Below are positions 23,501-36,500 of a stretch of DNA of 64,000 bases, piece after piece. Below the pieces are notes generated by a model that saw nothing but the letters and a program-made list of their open reading frames with translations, had not been told where the DNA came from and searched no databases. Positions within the stretch are counted from its first letter, which is position 1. The number at the start of each line of letters is the position of its first letter. This DNA is from Lindgomyces ingoldianus (Eukaryota; Ascomycota; Dothideomycetes; Pleosporales; Lindgomycetaceae), in contig NW_022985224.1 in the NCBI RefSeq assembly GCF_010093535.1, positions 28,977-92,976 on the forward strand, read 5' to 3'. The translations under genes and the position numbers were made by a program.

Positions 23501-26500
23501 ACCCTATTAAGCAGCCTGCTATACAGCATGTCTCTAGAGCAGCTTAGGCTAGTTAAGGACTATCTAGACAACCACCTGCAACGCAGATTTATTACGCATA
23601 GTAACACTAGCTACACTTCTTTAGTCTTGTTTACTAAGAAGCTAAAAAAAGGTAAAAGTTTTATATAAACTATTATAAGCTTAATATAATTATAAAGAAG
23701 AACACTTACTTAATACCTCTAATCTAGAAGACGCTTACGCAGCTAGCTGTAGCTAAGGTCTTTACTAAGCTTAACATATAACAGGCGTTTTATTACATCT
23801 AGCTTACTAAAGAGGTTAAGGACCTAACTACCTTCTAAACATGCTATAGTAACTATAAGTATTATATGCTGCTCTTTAGACTCTACAATAGCCTTATAAC
23901 TTTTTAGTAATATATTAATTAGGTTCTACATAGCTTACTTAATAACTTTTATATAGCCTACCTTAATAACATTCTAATCTACTTAGACAACCCTCTGCAG
24001 CATAAGGCACATGTTGCTAAGGTTCTATGTTGTCTGTAAAACACTAGCCTGTAAATTAACTTTAAAAAAAGTAAATTTATAGTTACTAAAATAAAATTTC
24101 TAGGTTTTATTATTAGCATAAATAAAATCTATAAGGACCTTACTAAAGTAGCTGCTGTCTAAGACTAGCCTATACTAACCTTAATTAAGAGCCTACAGTT
24201 GTTCCTAGAGTTCTGCAACTTCTACTGCGCCTTTCTTAAAGACTATAGTTGCATTATACAGCTACTTACAAAGCTACTTAAGTGTGGCGCCTAGCATCTT
24301 TTAAAAGAGCATAAGTTAGCTATGTTTAAGCGCGCTAAGAACTTTATGCTGTTAAATAATATCTTTACGCACTACTTACTAGATTGTAAGATGTGTATAA
24401 AGACTAATGTAAGTAACAAAGTTATTATAAAAGTACTATTACAGCTGTAGGATAACAGCATCTAGCGCCCTATAGTGTTCTACTCTAAGACTATAAGCCT
24501 ACTGCAGATAAACTATAATATATATAATAAAAAGATGCTTATAGTTATCTAAGGCCTATAAAAGTAGTAAGCGTAGCTAATAGGCCTATAATAAAATAAG
24601 CTATTTACAGTAATTACTAACTACTAAGCTCTTAAGTACTTTGCTGTTAAGCGTAAGCTTACCTCTTACTAGATGTAATAAGCTATGCTAATAGCAGACT
24701 TTAACCTTACGCTAACCTACTGCCTAGGCACTGCTAACGTTGTTACAGATACGCTGTTAAGAAAGTAAGAGAAGCTTAAAACATAAAAAAAAAAAAATAA
24801 GGCTGCTTATACACACTCTTTTCTAAGCTAAAAGTAGATTAGTATTAGTCTTATTACTTAATTACGCGCTGCTCTGTAGAGCACCCCTTTACTAAATAAA
24901 AAGCTTATAAAGCTACTGCTAATAAATTAACTATATAAGCTTATTAATTAAATCTTAGATACTAATTAGAATTATAAAAGCTTATAATACTGCTATAATA
25001 AAGTGTAGGATCCTAGCTTATAATAAAAGCTTAACACTAAGAGCCTACTACTAAAGAAAGAGAAGCTTATAGTTCTAGCTATCTAGTTTCTAAGGACCTA
25101 CTTTATCTGCGCTGTTTATGCAACACAACTTACTGCACATTCTAGGACTAGAAAAATAACTAAGCTGCTATGTAAGTAGTACTACTAGCTAAGCATAAGC
25201 TAAAACATTAAGACCTATATTAGCGCCTATAAGGCTTATTAGTAGAGCTATATCTTTTAAAACAAGACCTTAGGGCTTTTTAAGCTACTACTAATACTTA
25301 AGTAAGTATAGTAAAATATCTTTATAAATTTTAAGTTGTTCCTACTTAATTAAGCTAGCTATAATAACGCGTTTATTATAGTAGACTGTCTAAGCAAGTG
25401 CTGCTTTTTACTACTATACTATAAGACTATTACTGCTGTAGGGGCTATAGACCTATACTATTGCTATATCTAGCGTGTTTATAGACCCCCTTAATTAATT
25501 ATCTTTAACTGCAGACTATAGTTTACCTCTACATTTATAGACAAGCTTTGCTGCCTTACTAGTGTTAAATAAAAGCTTTTTACACCCTACTATCCTTAGA
25601 CTAACAGTAATATAAAGGTGCTAAATTAGTATATTAACTAGCAACTGTGTCTATTTGTTAATTACTTCTAAGACAACTAGTTAGACCTGCTGCCCTACAT
25701 AGACTAGGCTTAAGCATCTTTACTGCACAAGATAATAAGGTTATTACTGTTTAAAATTAAGTTTAGCTATTATCTAACACACTACTAGGACTAAAAGGCA
25801 TGTATAAGACACTTACTAACTGCGCTAAAGCAGATTTTACGTAAAGAGGCTTAGAGCTATGCTAAGCTCTACTACAACACTATATAACAAGTAATTAAGA
25901 TTATAAGAAAGGGCATTACTTAAGCCTAAAAGCAGTAAGCAGCTTAGGTAAATAAAAAGTAGCATAAGCCTAACTTTATAGTAGGTAATAAAGTATATGT
26001 AACCTTTAAGGGCTTTACTATAGGGCGCCCTAGCTAGAAGCTTAACTAGCAGATGTATAGGCCCTATCTAATTATAGGCATAAGAGGTTATTTGTACTAG
26101 CTTAAGCTCCTTTTATACATAAAAATGCACAACATCTTCTACGCAGACTGCCTATAGCAGGCAGCACCTACAACGCTGCTAGGTTAGGTTAAGCTTCTAA
26201 AAAAGCTAATTAAGGTTAACAGTTACCCTAAGTAGCAGGTTTAGAACATCCTAGATAGTTACGTCTACTACAGGCGTCTCTAATACTAAGCCTTATAGGT
26301 AGGCTATAATTCTAACCCTACCTAGTATAATGCTAACAGATTCCTTAGAGCTCTGCATAAGGTAAGGGACTTCTACTAAGCATATCCTACTAAGCCTAGT
26401 CTGCTAGCGCAACTAGACGCCTAGTTGCAAGCGTATAAAAAAGGCAAAGATATAAAACTTATAAAAGTTAATAATTAACTTACGCTAGAGTCTTAACTAG

Positions 26501-26568
26501 TTTAAAGACTAACATAGAGGCGCTAAACTACCTAGTTTTAGAGATAAGACTGCCTTAGAAGGGGGTGA

Positions 26569-26843
26569 TGTAACAGTCCTACGCAGAGAGCTCTGTCGCG
26601 CGTCACATAACAAGCTGCCTGTGCAGCTAATTAGGATATAAAGGGTGCAACTAGCGCAATGCTATTAGTTTGCTTAGCGCTAGCGTCCTTGCTAGCGTCT
26701 TAGCGCTGTGAGCACTTCTTCTGCAGAGCTGCCCTTAAAGCTCCCTTTCTCCTCTCTATCTTAGTGTAGCTAAAATAGAGCCGACCTACTCTGCTATGCT
26801 TCCCTAGCTCCATACAGTAGTAGAGACAGTGCTTGTCATTACA
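26569..26843 (+). repeat. 3' LTR of the gypsy element (275 bp)
   Basis: Runs TGTAACAGTCC...GTCATTACA and pairs with 20265-20539. Its first half carries the mutations and its outer half is nearly ancestral, the mirror image of the 5' LTR. Confidence 0.95.
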
Positions 26844-26848
26844 AAGAC

Positions 26849-29454
26849 CTTATTATATAAAGCTATTACTTTATACATCTAAGACTTTAAAAGTTACTTT
26901 AAGAAAAAAAATAATTTGTATAATGTAAAGAAAATAAAATAAAAAAGTAAGAATGCTAAAAAAGCTGTTAACTACTTTACCTCTACTACCTATTTACACT
27001 ATGCAACAGAAAAGGACATCTATAGCATTAAACTTAAAGAATATGCTAAGCAGTTTATTCTTAATAACTAATACTATATAGTTTACTAAGGCAAACTATA
27101 AGACATAGGCGTAGTAAAGATCTTTACTATTAGTAAGTTCTAACTTAAGGTGTATATATAAAAGAACTTATGTATAAAAATTAATTAGACACTTAGCTAA
27201 ATAAATATTAGCTTTAAAAGCTAGACACTAAAGAGATTAATTAGTACTATATAAATCTAGAACCTAATTAGTCTAGTTATATACTACATCTTAGAGACTT
27301 TAACACTATTTTTACTATTACTAGTAGATGCTAACTAACTTAGGGCATACTTTAATAACATTTTAAATGTTATTATATATAAAGATAAAACTACTATTTT
27401 TATTATATAAAAATAAAAACACTTTTTTTTTAATATTAGTAAAAAAAAATCTATGTCTTTTTTTACTAAATTAAAACTTTACTGCCTCTACTACTAATTT
27501 AGACACCCCTACATAGAGAGACTCTAAAAAATGCTAACTAGCGCTAGCTATAACATTAATGCTGTAGTGCTAGAAAAAATTAAAAAGTTTTGCTACCTCT
27601 ACTAATTATATAACTAGGCTTTATAAAGATTTAAGTTTATAATTAAGAATAACACTTACTTTAACTATAAAGTTATTATTAATGTTATGTAAATTAATAA
27701 TAAAGATGTCTTATATATTATTAATATAGACATATTATTTTAGGCTGCTACATTCCTAAAATCTATATCTACACAAGATACCTAGGATGTACTATGTAAA
27801 TGCTAGATTAACACTTATTAAGAACTTCTAAACTATATTATGCATAACCTTAGTATAAACTTTACTTTAAAAGATTTTTAAGCTTATATAAAGATTATAG
27901 AAGCTATATGTAGGTAGATGCCTATAAAAGTATATTAAGTAGTTAGAAAAGTTAAGCGCGCATATGCACCTCTTTAATAAGTGTTTAACATTCTAAAGAC
28001 TAAGCTAAGTAACTATACAAATAATAAGGCTATTTTATAAATAGTAGTTAAGGCTCTAAATAACACAGCTAGCCTACACAGTCTAGTACCTACACTGCTA
28101 GTCTTTAGAGCATACCTAAGAATTAACTTAAACTTTTTACTATTACTAAACATTATTGCATAAGCAAGCGCTGTATAAAAGGTAATAAAAATACTTTAAA
28201 AAGACTATATAAAAGTAAACATTAATTATATAATTAACACTTATAATAGCTTTATAACATATAAAGTTCTTAACTTCTCTTTTAGCTTAGAGATTATAGC
28301 ATAAAGAGAGAAAAAAGGCTAGACTAGCCTATACAAGATTAAGAGCATTAAAAAAAGAGATGTTATTATTAAAAAAAAAATAGCCTACTAAAGCTCTAAT
28401 ATACACAGGTTAAACTATACTATAAAAAAAAAAGATAACCTACTTATAATAGATAACCTAGATAAACTAATTTTTATATAAAAAGATTTTTTTAAAAAAA
28501 AAAAAAAATTAGCTTTATAAGAATATTATAAAGGCAGAACTAAAGCTTACTATAGACTAAGCCTCTTAAAATAGCAATGCTGCACTAGTGCAAAGAGAAG
28601 ATATAAATACTAGAAAAAGTAAAAAGTAAAGGAAACTTATATAAAGTCTAGACTAGGTATTTCTAACCTAGAAGAAAAAAGATAATTAAGCCTTATCTAT
28701 TAAGCTTTATATAAATAGTGTAATTACTACACCTAAAAAACTATTTAAAAAATTAAACTGTATAAAGATAAACACCTTAATTACTAATAGCACTTTTAAG
28801 GTTATAGTGTATAACTTAATAAAGTATAAAAGTTAGATTTTTAACTTTTACTTTATATAAAAAGTAAAAGGTAAAATAACTTAACTATATAAAAAATCCT
28901 GCCTAGTGTTTACAAGCTACTTAAATAAAAAAATAAAAAATCTTTACCTAGTTACTAACTATCTAAAGAATAAGCTAGAAACTACTTTTAGCTATAAAAG
29001 TAAGCCTAAAAGCTATGTATAAAATGCATTTTAAACTGTGTAATATTATATAAGTATATATTTAATTAATAAATAAGCTTATGCGCACACTATACATAAA
29101 GCTACTAAAGAAGATGCGCTAGAGCTTTCTACTAAATATAATACTCTAGGTTGTATAACTTTTGTATAAAGCTGCTAAATTAGGACTATATTAGTTTAAA
29201 ACATACTATAACTACTATAAAAAAAAGCTGCGCATGCACATCTTTTTATATAACTTCTACTTTTTAATTACTAATAAAGAAAAGCACACTTTTAGTATTA
29301 CTAGCTTATAAATAAATAACACTTTAAGCATTATAATAAAGAATTTTATGTAAAAAGAAAAAAAGAAACTATAAAAAGTAAAGTTTTATGTAAAAAGTAA
29401 AACTATTTTAGTAAAAAAGTAGCTTATTAAGTTTAATAGTAAAAGAATTAAACT
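26849..29454 (+). mobile_element. Ty1/copia pol region (second half of the split element)
   Basis: Continues the copia interrupted at 20264. The decayed translation is recognisable as a fungal copia GAG-pre-integrase region and integrase (about 27490-28450; the R-x-H-P-Y-I-E-R-L start and the I-N-T-Y and L-V-P-T-L-L-V-F segments are readable). The start of a reverse transcriptase follows (about 28760-28930). The RT active site and RNase H are not found before the 3' LTR, so the 3' part of pol is deleted. It supplies the empty sites for the two DNA transposons inserted in the minus-strand copy (near 27077-27085 and 27741-27755). Confidence 0.75.
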
Positions 29455-30916
29455 TACACATAACATAGTAGTTTTTACTTAAAAAAGATAAGTAAGCTAC
29501 TTTTATATAATTAACCTAGAAAATAAAAATGCTGTATAATAATATGTTAAGTAATATATAAAAAGAGTATATATTACATTTATATGTTAACTAGAGGCAG
29601 CATTTAACCTATTTATTACTGCATAAACTATAGACCTTTTATATAATAATATTAACACACTTAACATATAAATCTAATAGTAGATAGATAATAGTAAGCA
29701 TAGTCTTACTTTTCTACTATTATAGCTTAATTATGTAAAGCTGTTTATTTTTATAAATAAATTATTTACTAATAATAAAAACTTTAGCTTATAGCTAAGA
29801 TTTTTAATTATATTAAGTAATAAAAACTATATAAAGTAAAGTAACTACTTTAAAATACTAGGTAACATTATACACTAGAATTCTACTAAGTGTAAAAAAG
29901 TAACTAGAAGTGTCTTTACTAGTAAACTATATAAAATAGTTAGAGAGTTTAATAATATAATTACACTTAGTATAACTTTATAGTAAATTATATAAACACT
30001 TAAACTACTACTAATTTTAGTAGTAATTTATATAGATTTAAAGTCTTTATATAATTACTTTATTAAGCTAGGCACCACTAGTAAAAAGTAATTTATAATT
30101 AACATTATATTACTCTATAAATTATATAAGAAAAGAGAAATTACTAAAATTAAGTAAATTAATAGTAAAAATAACTTAGTAAATGTATATATAAAAAAAC
30201 ACTAAACTAAGCTTTTTAATTATTAGTTCTAACTAACTACCTCTCTGTCTAGATAAAAGCATCTATAGACTAGCTAGATCCTGTGCGCAAAGATGCCTTA
30301 GACTAACTAGACTAATAACACTTTTATATAAGGCCTATTTTTTTTTTTTATATTATACACACTTATTTTTCTTATTATAAAGATCTGTTACTGCTAGCAC
30401 TGTATAAAAAAAAAAGAGCTAGAGGATTATATAGTAGAGCTTAGAAAGTAAAAGATAAAAAAAAGAAAAGCTATTTATATAGCGCAACTAGCCTATTCTA
30501 ACGCACAGCATTACTAAGGTAAGTCCTAATAAATAAAGGTAGGGTAAAGGTAGAACATAATTAGATAGACCTACATAGACAGAAGAAAGGTAACGCGTAT
30601 AAAAGGTAACTCTTTAGATAAAAAAAAAGTTACTAGTGTTTATACATAGTAGCAGTGTTGTAGCCTAGATATAAGCAATTGCGCATAAGCAGAATTACAT
30701 ATCTATGTTATATAATGCTTATGTGTAAACCTTTATGCACAAATATTTAAATATCCCTCTTTTCCTTTATACAGAGGAAAGATAAGAGTAATAGAACTAG
30801 AAACATGTTGCCCTTACTTTACCTACCTTGTACACTGTGCACACTGTACACCACTTTTACTCTTGCTACTTAAGTGCTTATACTATAAGCAGCTAGCTGT
30901 TAGAGCCTATTTAACA
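29455..30916 (+). repeat. 3' LTR of the plus-strand copia element (about 1.46 kb)
   Basis: Runs from TACACATAAC to GCCTATTTAACA and is shared with 2139-4416 and, inverted, 10123-11086. The start is set by where the copies diverge; a TG there would have become TA through RIP. Long for a copia LTR. Confidence 0.65.
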
Positions 30917-30954
30917 ATAAAAAATATATAGCATAAAAAAACATAGTATATAAA

Positions 30955-31380
30955 AAGATATAAAATAGATTATAGTAATTAACAACAATTTACAGCAATT
31001 TATAGTAATTTATAGTAATTTACATTCATTTACAGCAATTAACAGTAAGTTACAGCAATTTACAGCAAATCACTACAAATTATCGCAAAGTATAGCAAAT
31101 TGCAGAAAACTATAGCAAATTGCAGTAAATTAAAGCGAATTGTAGAATATACTAGTAAATTACAATAGGCTATAGTAAATTAAAGCTAAATATAGTAAAC
31201 AATAGTAAATTACTATAAAGCATAGTAAATACTAAAGAATTTAAATATATTATAATAGTATAACTGTAGTAACTTCTACTTAGCTAGAGTAAATTAAGAA
31301 GACAGTAGTAGATTATAGTATATTATAGCAAACTATAGTACATTGTAGTAAACTATAGTAAAATATAGTAAAATATTTAA
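30955..31380. repeat. Decayed AATTTACAGCA short-repeat array
   Basis: More than twenty imperfect units of about 10-12 bp (AATTTACAGCA, AATTGCAGTAA and RIP variants such as AATTTATAGTA). Same motif family as 9773-9870 and 14300-14420. Confidence 0.75.
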
Positions 31381-31989
31381 AGAGCTATTAAAATATAGAA
31401 AACTATTAAAACTGTTATAACTTTTAAATTAAGTTAAGGTATTAAACTAAGTTAAAGTATAAAATAAAAATATATATATTAAAAAAAGCTATAAAATAAA
31501 ATATATATAAAATAAAAAAGTTGTAGTAAAAAAAAATAAAGTAGAAAGATAACTATAGTATAAAAAAAAGTATAGAATAAAATAAATAAAAGTAAAAAAA
31601 AGTATAAGTTAGTATAAAGAAAAATTAGCATAAAAAATATAGTATAAAAAAAGCATAGTATAAAAACTATAGTATATAGAAAGATATAGTACTAAAGAAT
31701 ATAGTATAAAAAATGCTATAAAAAATAGTATAAAGTAAAATATAATAAAAAAATATATTATAAAAAAAATATAGCATAAAAAAATGTAGCATATAGTAAA
31801 GTATAAAATAAAGAAAGATATAGTGTAAAAAGAAAACATAGTATAAAAAAAACTATAGCATTAAAAAATAGTAAAAAGTAAAATATAGTATGTAAAATAT
31901 AGTATAAAAAACATGTAGTATAAAAAAACATAGTAAAGACATAAATATAGTATAAAAAAAGTATAGTATATAGTTAGTAAAGTATAGTA
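31381..31989. other. AT-rich low-complexity tract (TATAGTATAAAAA units)
   Basis: About 600 bp of near pure A/T in loose units of TATAGTATAAAAA. A 76-residue minus-strand frame of Phe/Tyr/Ile is a composition artefact. Confidence 0.8.
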
Positions 31990-32354
31990 ACGTACTTTAC
32001 AGGCGAGTTGCTTACACACCTAAGTTGCTTACTTTTGCTAAGACTCTACCCTAAAAAACTTTATTATAGCCTATAACAACCTGCTCTAGCACTATATAGT
32101 ACAGTATAGCCTAGAATATTATTTAGATACTACTTCTACTTCTTACTTACACATTTGCGTGTTATGCCTAGTCTAATTACACTATCTGCAGCGCCTTTAA
32201 AATAGCTTACCTACTTTAGCTTACACTTACTTCTTTACCTTCTTTTTATTACTGCGCACTTTAAACTTCTTTAAAGCTGTTAAGTGTAGGCTTTTTTAAA
32301 TTATTAAGGTCTTTTCTGCTTTAATCTACTTTCTTTTATATAATTTATGTTATA
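31990..32354 (-). mobile_element. Pogo element fragment, split by a second pogo element
   Basis: The first about 365 bp of the 7228-type pogo element (C-terminal end, minus orientation), preceded by TA at 31988-31989. A second copy of the same end begins at 32355 after TATA, so one pogo inserted in another. The continuation of the first copy beyond 39657 is not recognisable. Confidence 0.7.
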
Positions 32355-33277
32355 ACGTACTTCACAGGCGAGTTGCTTACACACCTAAGTCGCTTACTTT
32401 TGCTAAGACCCCACCCTAATAAACTCTATTATAGCCTATAACAACCTGCTTTAGCACTATATAGTACAGTACAGCCTAGAATATTATTTAGATACTACTT
32501 TTACTTCTTACTTATACATTTGCGTGTTATGCCTAGTCTAATTGCACTATCTGTAGCGCCTTTAGAATAGCTTACTTACTTTAGCTTACACTTGCTTTTT
32601 TACCTTCTTTTTATTACTGCGCGCTTTAAACTCCTTTAGAGCTATTAAGTATAGGCCTTTTTAAATTATTAAGGTCTTTTCTACCTTAATTTACTTTTTT
32701 TTATGTAATTTACATTACATAGCAGCCTTATTAGCTATTTAAAGTTTAGTAATTTTTTATTACACTAACACTAGCTTATGTATAATTATTACTACTTTTT
32801 TTAAAACCTTTTTAAACACTTTAACTATAAAAGTTAGTAAACTATTTATATGCTTTTAAATTTTTATTTTTATAAGCATTAATTATAACTTAAGTTTTAA
32901 AGTATTACTTAGAGTTTACAACTACTAGGGCTTCTTATATATAAGTAGTAGTAGTAATAAAGTGCGTAACTTTACATTAAGGCCTATTATAACTTATTAT
33001 AAGTTAAAAAGAACTAATTTAGCACTTTAAAACTTTTTTTAAATATTACTAACTACATAAGGTTTTTAGCTTAGTGCTTATATACTTTTTTTAAAGAAGT
33101 AAAACAACCTACATTAAGTAGCTATAAAAAGTGTAATAAGTAAAAAAGTATATAAATAGTAATAATTTTATTATTTTTATAGTATTACTAAAAATAAAGT
33201 AAGTTATAGCTCTTATAGCTGTTAATAACTAGTAGATAGTAGCTACTAATAGTACACTTCTTTATATACGCATTAAA

Positions 33278-33595
33278 TGTCACGGTATCCTCCCCGGATC
33301 CCAGACATAACTATATTAGACGCGTACTAGAGTATTATTAGTGCACGTCTAACACAAACACAACACAACATAGACATAAACTTAAGCATAAACTACTTTA
33401 ACACTAACTAAACCTAAAATAAGCTTAATTTATACCTAAAGTGCTTAGACTTTTAAGCTAAGTATTTAATTACTAATTTCTTTTTAAACCTTTTTATTTC
33501 TTACATAACATTTTATACCTACTATAATACCTTACATAGTAATTAAACTAGACCTCTGTAAAGCTCTATAACCTTACTTATACATAATTATAACA
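33278..33595 (+). repeat. 5' LTR of the second gypsy element (318 bp)
   Basis: TGTCACGGTATCC...ATAATTATAACA. The outer part retains ancestral bases (TCACGG, CCCCGG, CCCAG), whereas the inner end is mutated compared with the 3' LTR. Confidence 0.9.
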
Positions 33596-36500
33596 TTATG
33601 TTATGTTAAAACTTTAGCTAAGAATAGCCTTTAAATCTAATTTAATAAGCTTAGTACTTACATAACTCTAAGCTATTAAAGTAAGCTAAAAAGCCTTTTA
33701 AAAAGCGCTTACTTTATAAAAAAGCTACTATGTTATAAGCTTTAAAGCTTTTTAAAAAAACTTTAAAAAATAGCTTTATATTATTAAGTAGTTTATTTCT
33801 GCCTTAACTTTTATTATAGTAGTAGGAACTAAAAACTTACTAGCCTTAAAGCTTACCTAGAAGTTTAGAGATAGCTTAACTCTTTTCTATTTAACACTAC
33901 TTATAACTTGTAACCTTTTTAACTTAGTAATAAAATCTAACTAACTTCTTAATCCTCTACTATTTAATAGAAAATAAAAAAACCTACCTTTCTTTCTATA
34001 TAAGCTCTAATATAAACTTAAAGGAAACATAGACTAATTTCTTTCTAAACACTTTTAGTTACTATACACCTACTTTTAACTTAACTATAATATAATAGCT
34101 TTAATTAACTTACTAATAAATAAAAATATTATTAACCTAGATTAATTTATAGTGTTTTTATAAGTAACTTATAAAGACTTAAATAAAAAGTTAATAGCTT
34201 TAAGTTACCTAAACACCTTATAATAAAAAAAAAAAGCTTTACTTTATACTTTACTAAGTTTTGCTAACTTACATTTAATATAGGCCTAAATAAAATAGGT
34301 CTAATTACAGCCTTATATAACTCCCTCTTAACTAAACTGCAACGCGCTATAGTAGAAGAACCCCTTCTAAACAACTTTAACACATATATAAACCTAATTA
34401 CTACCTATAATAATAACATAAAGTTCCTTTTTATATAAGCCCTAATACGCCCTTAAACTAGCGCAGTTACAAATAAGAACTCTAATATAATAAAAATTAA
34501 TTTAAATTATGCTCTAGTTAGTTCTAAAAAGTGTAAAAATTATAAAAAAAAAAGTTAATGCTTTAAGTGCAGTAAGCATAGTTATATCTTTTAAAACTAC
34601 TTTATTTTTCTTTTTTAAGTCTACGCAAGTAGTGCTGCTAGCACTTATTAAAGATTCTTACTATTTTATTTTTATTTTTATAAGAGCTTTAACTTATATT
34701 TAAGCTTTAATCCTCTTTACTACTCTTAACATAGCTACAGCTATAGTAGTAGAAGCCTGCAAAAAGGCTTATCCTAGGGCTAAGTTGCCCTCTAGGACTA
34801 ATTTAACACTAGATTTTTACTAACCTATAGGCTAAGTCCCCTACTAATAACTAAAAGTACTAAGTTAATATTTTTATATATTTATAATAAAAAACTATAT
34901 TAGCTTTAATATAAGCTCTTATTAACTTAAAAGTAAACAGTATAAGTTACATTAATAAAGAACTAGCGCGTAAACTAAATCTTTAATTAATACTGCTTAC
35001 CTAAATAATTTACTTAACTAGATTTAATAAAAAATAACTTAAAAAAAGTTTTATTTTTTATACTATAACTATTATAATTACCTACTAACACTATAAGGAG
35101 TAAATTAAGCTTTATGTAATAAACATAAGATGTTATAACCTAATTCTAGAATAACTATAGCTATATTAGCATAAAGTTGCTTTTAATTACTAAAAGTAAG
35201 TCCTAAACTTTAACTTTTTTTAATGCTAAAACATATGCTTATACTTACACCTAAATAATACTTAAGTAGCACTTAATATAGAAAGTTTTTAGACCTACTT
35301 TTTAATAACCTAAAAAAGAACTACTTAAGTAAGGCTAATAAGCTAGGCCTTTTACTAAGATAAGCTATGTAAAATAATTTAATAACTACTTAAACTTAAA
35401 AAAAAAAAGCTTTTAAGAAATCTTTACTTACTTAATTTAAACATAAACTAGGACTTAAACAGTAAATAGACATCTGCTATATAGAACCTACTTTATTTAT
35501 AACTCTAGCTTAATAACTAGATTATAAAATCTACGCAGTTATAATTTCTAATATAAACTAAGCTTTAGCTTTCTAAAAACGCACTAACTTAAAGATAATA
35601 GTCCCTTAAGACTACTATAACTTATTACATGTCTTTTTTTAAGATAAGTTTAATAAGCTTTTAATATAATGTCTATATAATTACTAAATAACTTTTAAGC
35701 CTAGTAAACAACCTAGTTATAGGCTACTATATAAAATGTTACTAAATAAATTAAAAGTGCTTTAAAAATACTTTAATAAGAACCTAAAAAAAAAGTTTAT
35801 TTAAGCTAGCTTTTTACTAGTAGTGTTACTTATACTATTTATAAAAAAACCTAGAGGTAGGCTTAAATTCTATGTTAACTACTAAGGACTAAACACTATT
35901 ACTATTAAAAACTAATACTTAATTTTTTTTATAGAAAACTCTAAGCTAACTAAGTAAAGCAAAGTATTTTATAAAGTTAAATATTATTACTACCTTTAAT
36001 AAGCTAAGAATAGTAAAGGGTAATAAGTAGCTAACAGCATTTTAGACTTAATATAAACTATTTAAGTACCTAGTAATGCCTTTTAGCTTAGCTAACACGC
36101 CTAGTACTTTTTAACATTTTATAAACAACTTACTCTAACCCTACCTAAATGTGTTTTACACTATGTATATTAATAACATTTTAATCTATAGTAATAGCCT
36201 TTTAGAGCATAAACAGCATATACGCTTAGTGCTAAAGGCTATAGAAGAAGCAGGTCTGTAACTTAACATAAATAAATGTAAGTTCTACTAATTAAAGGTT
36301 ATGTATTTAGGATATGTAATTTCTATAAATAGCATCTAAATAGACCCTATTAAGGTTTAAACTGTGCTAGATTAGTAATACTTAAAAAACATAAAAAATG
36401 TTTAAGCCTTTATAAAATTTACTAACTTTTACTAATAATTTATTAATAACTTTTTATAGTAAGTAAGCTGTATAATTACACTTACTAAAAAAAAAATTTA

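Larger units (their letters stand above)
20265..26843 (+). mobile_element. Complete chromodomain Ty3/gypsy element (chromovirus type), RIP-killed
   Basis: An element of 6579 bp inserted in copia internal sequence with a perfect duplication AAGAC (20260-20264, 26844-26848). Plus-strand order: 5' LTR; gag with CCHC knuckle at 22359-22400 (C-Y-L-C...C, His changed to Tyr); reverse transcriptase with Y-L-N-N at 23959-23970 (YLDD with both Asp turned to Asn by G-to-A); RNase H; integrase with an H2C2-type finger near 25115-25250; a C-terminal chromodomain at about 26226-26395; a polypurine tract AGAAGGGGG just before the 3' LTR. Chromodomains in this group direct integration to heterochromatin. 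No frame is open. Confidence 0.9.

Noticed and set aside
31609..31839. 76-residue minus-strand frame
   Set aside because: Pure Phe/Tyr/Ile from an AT low-complexity tract.
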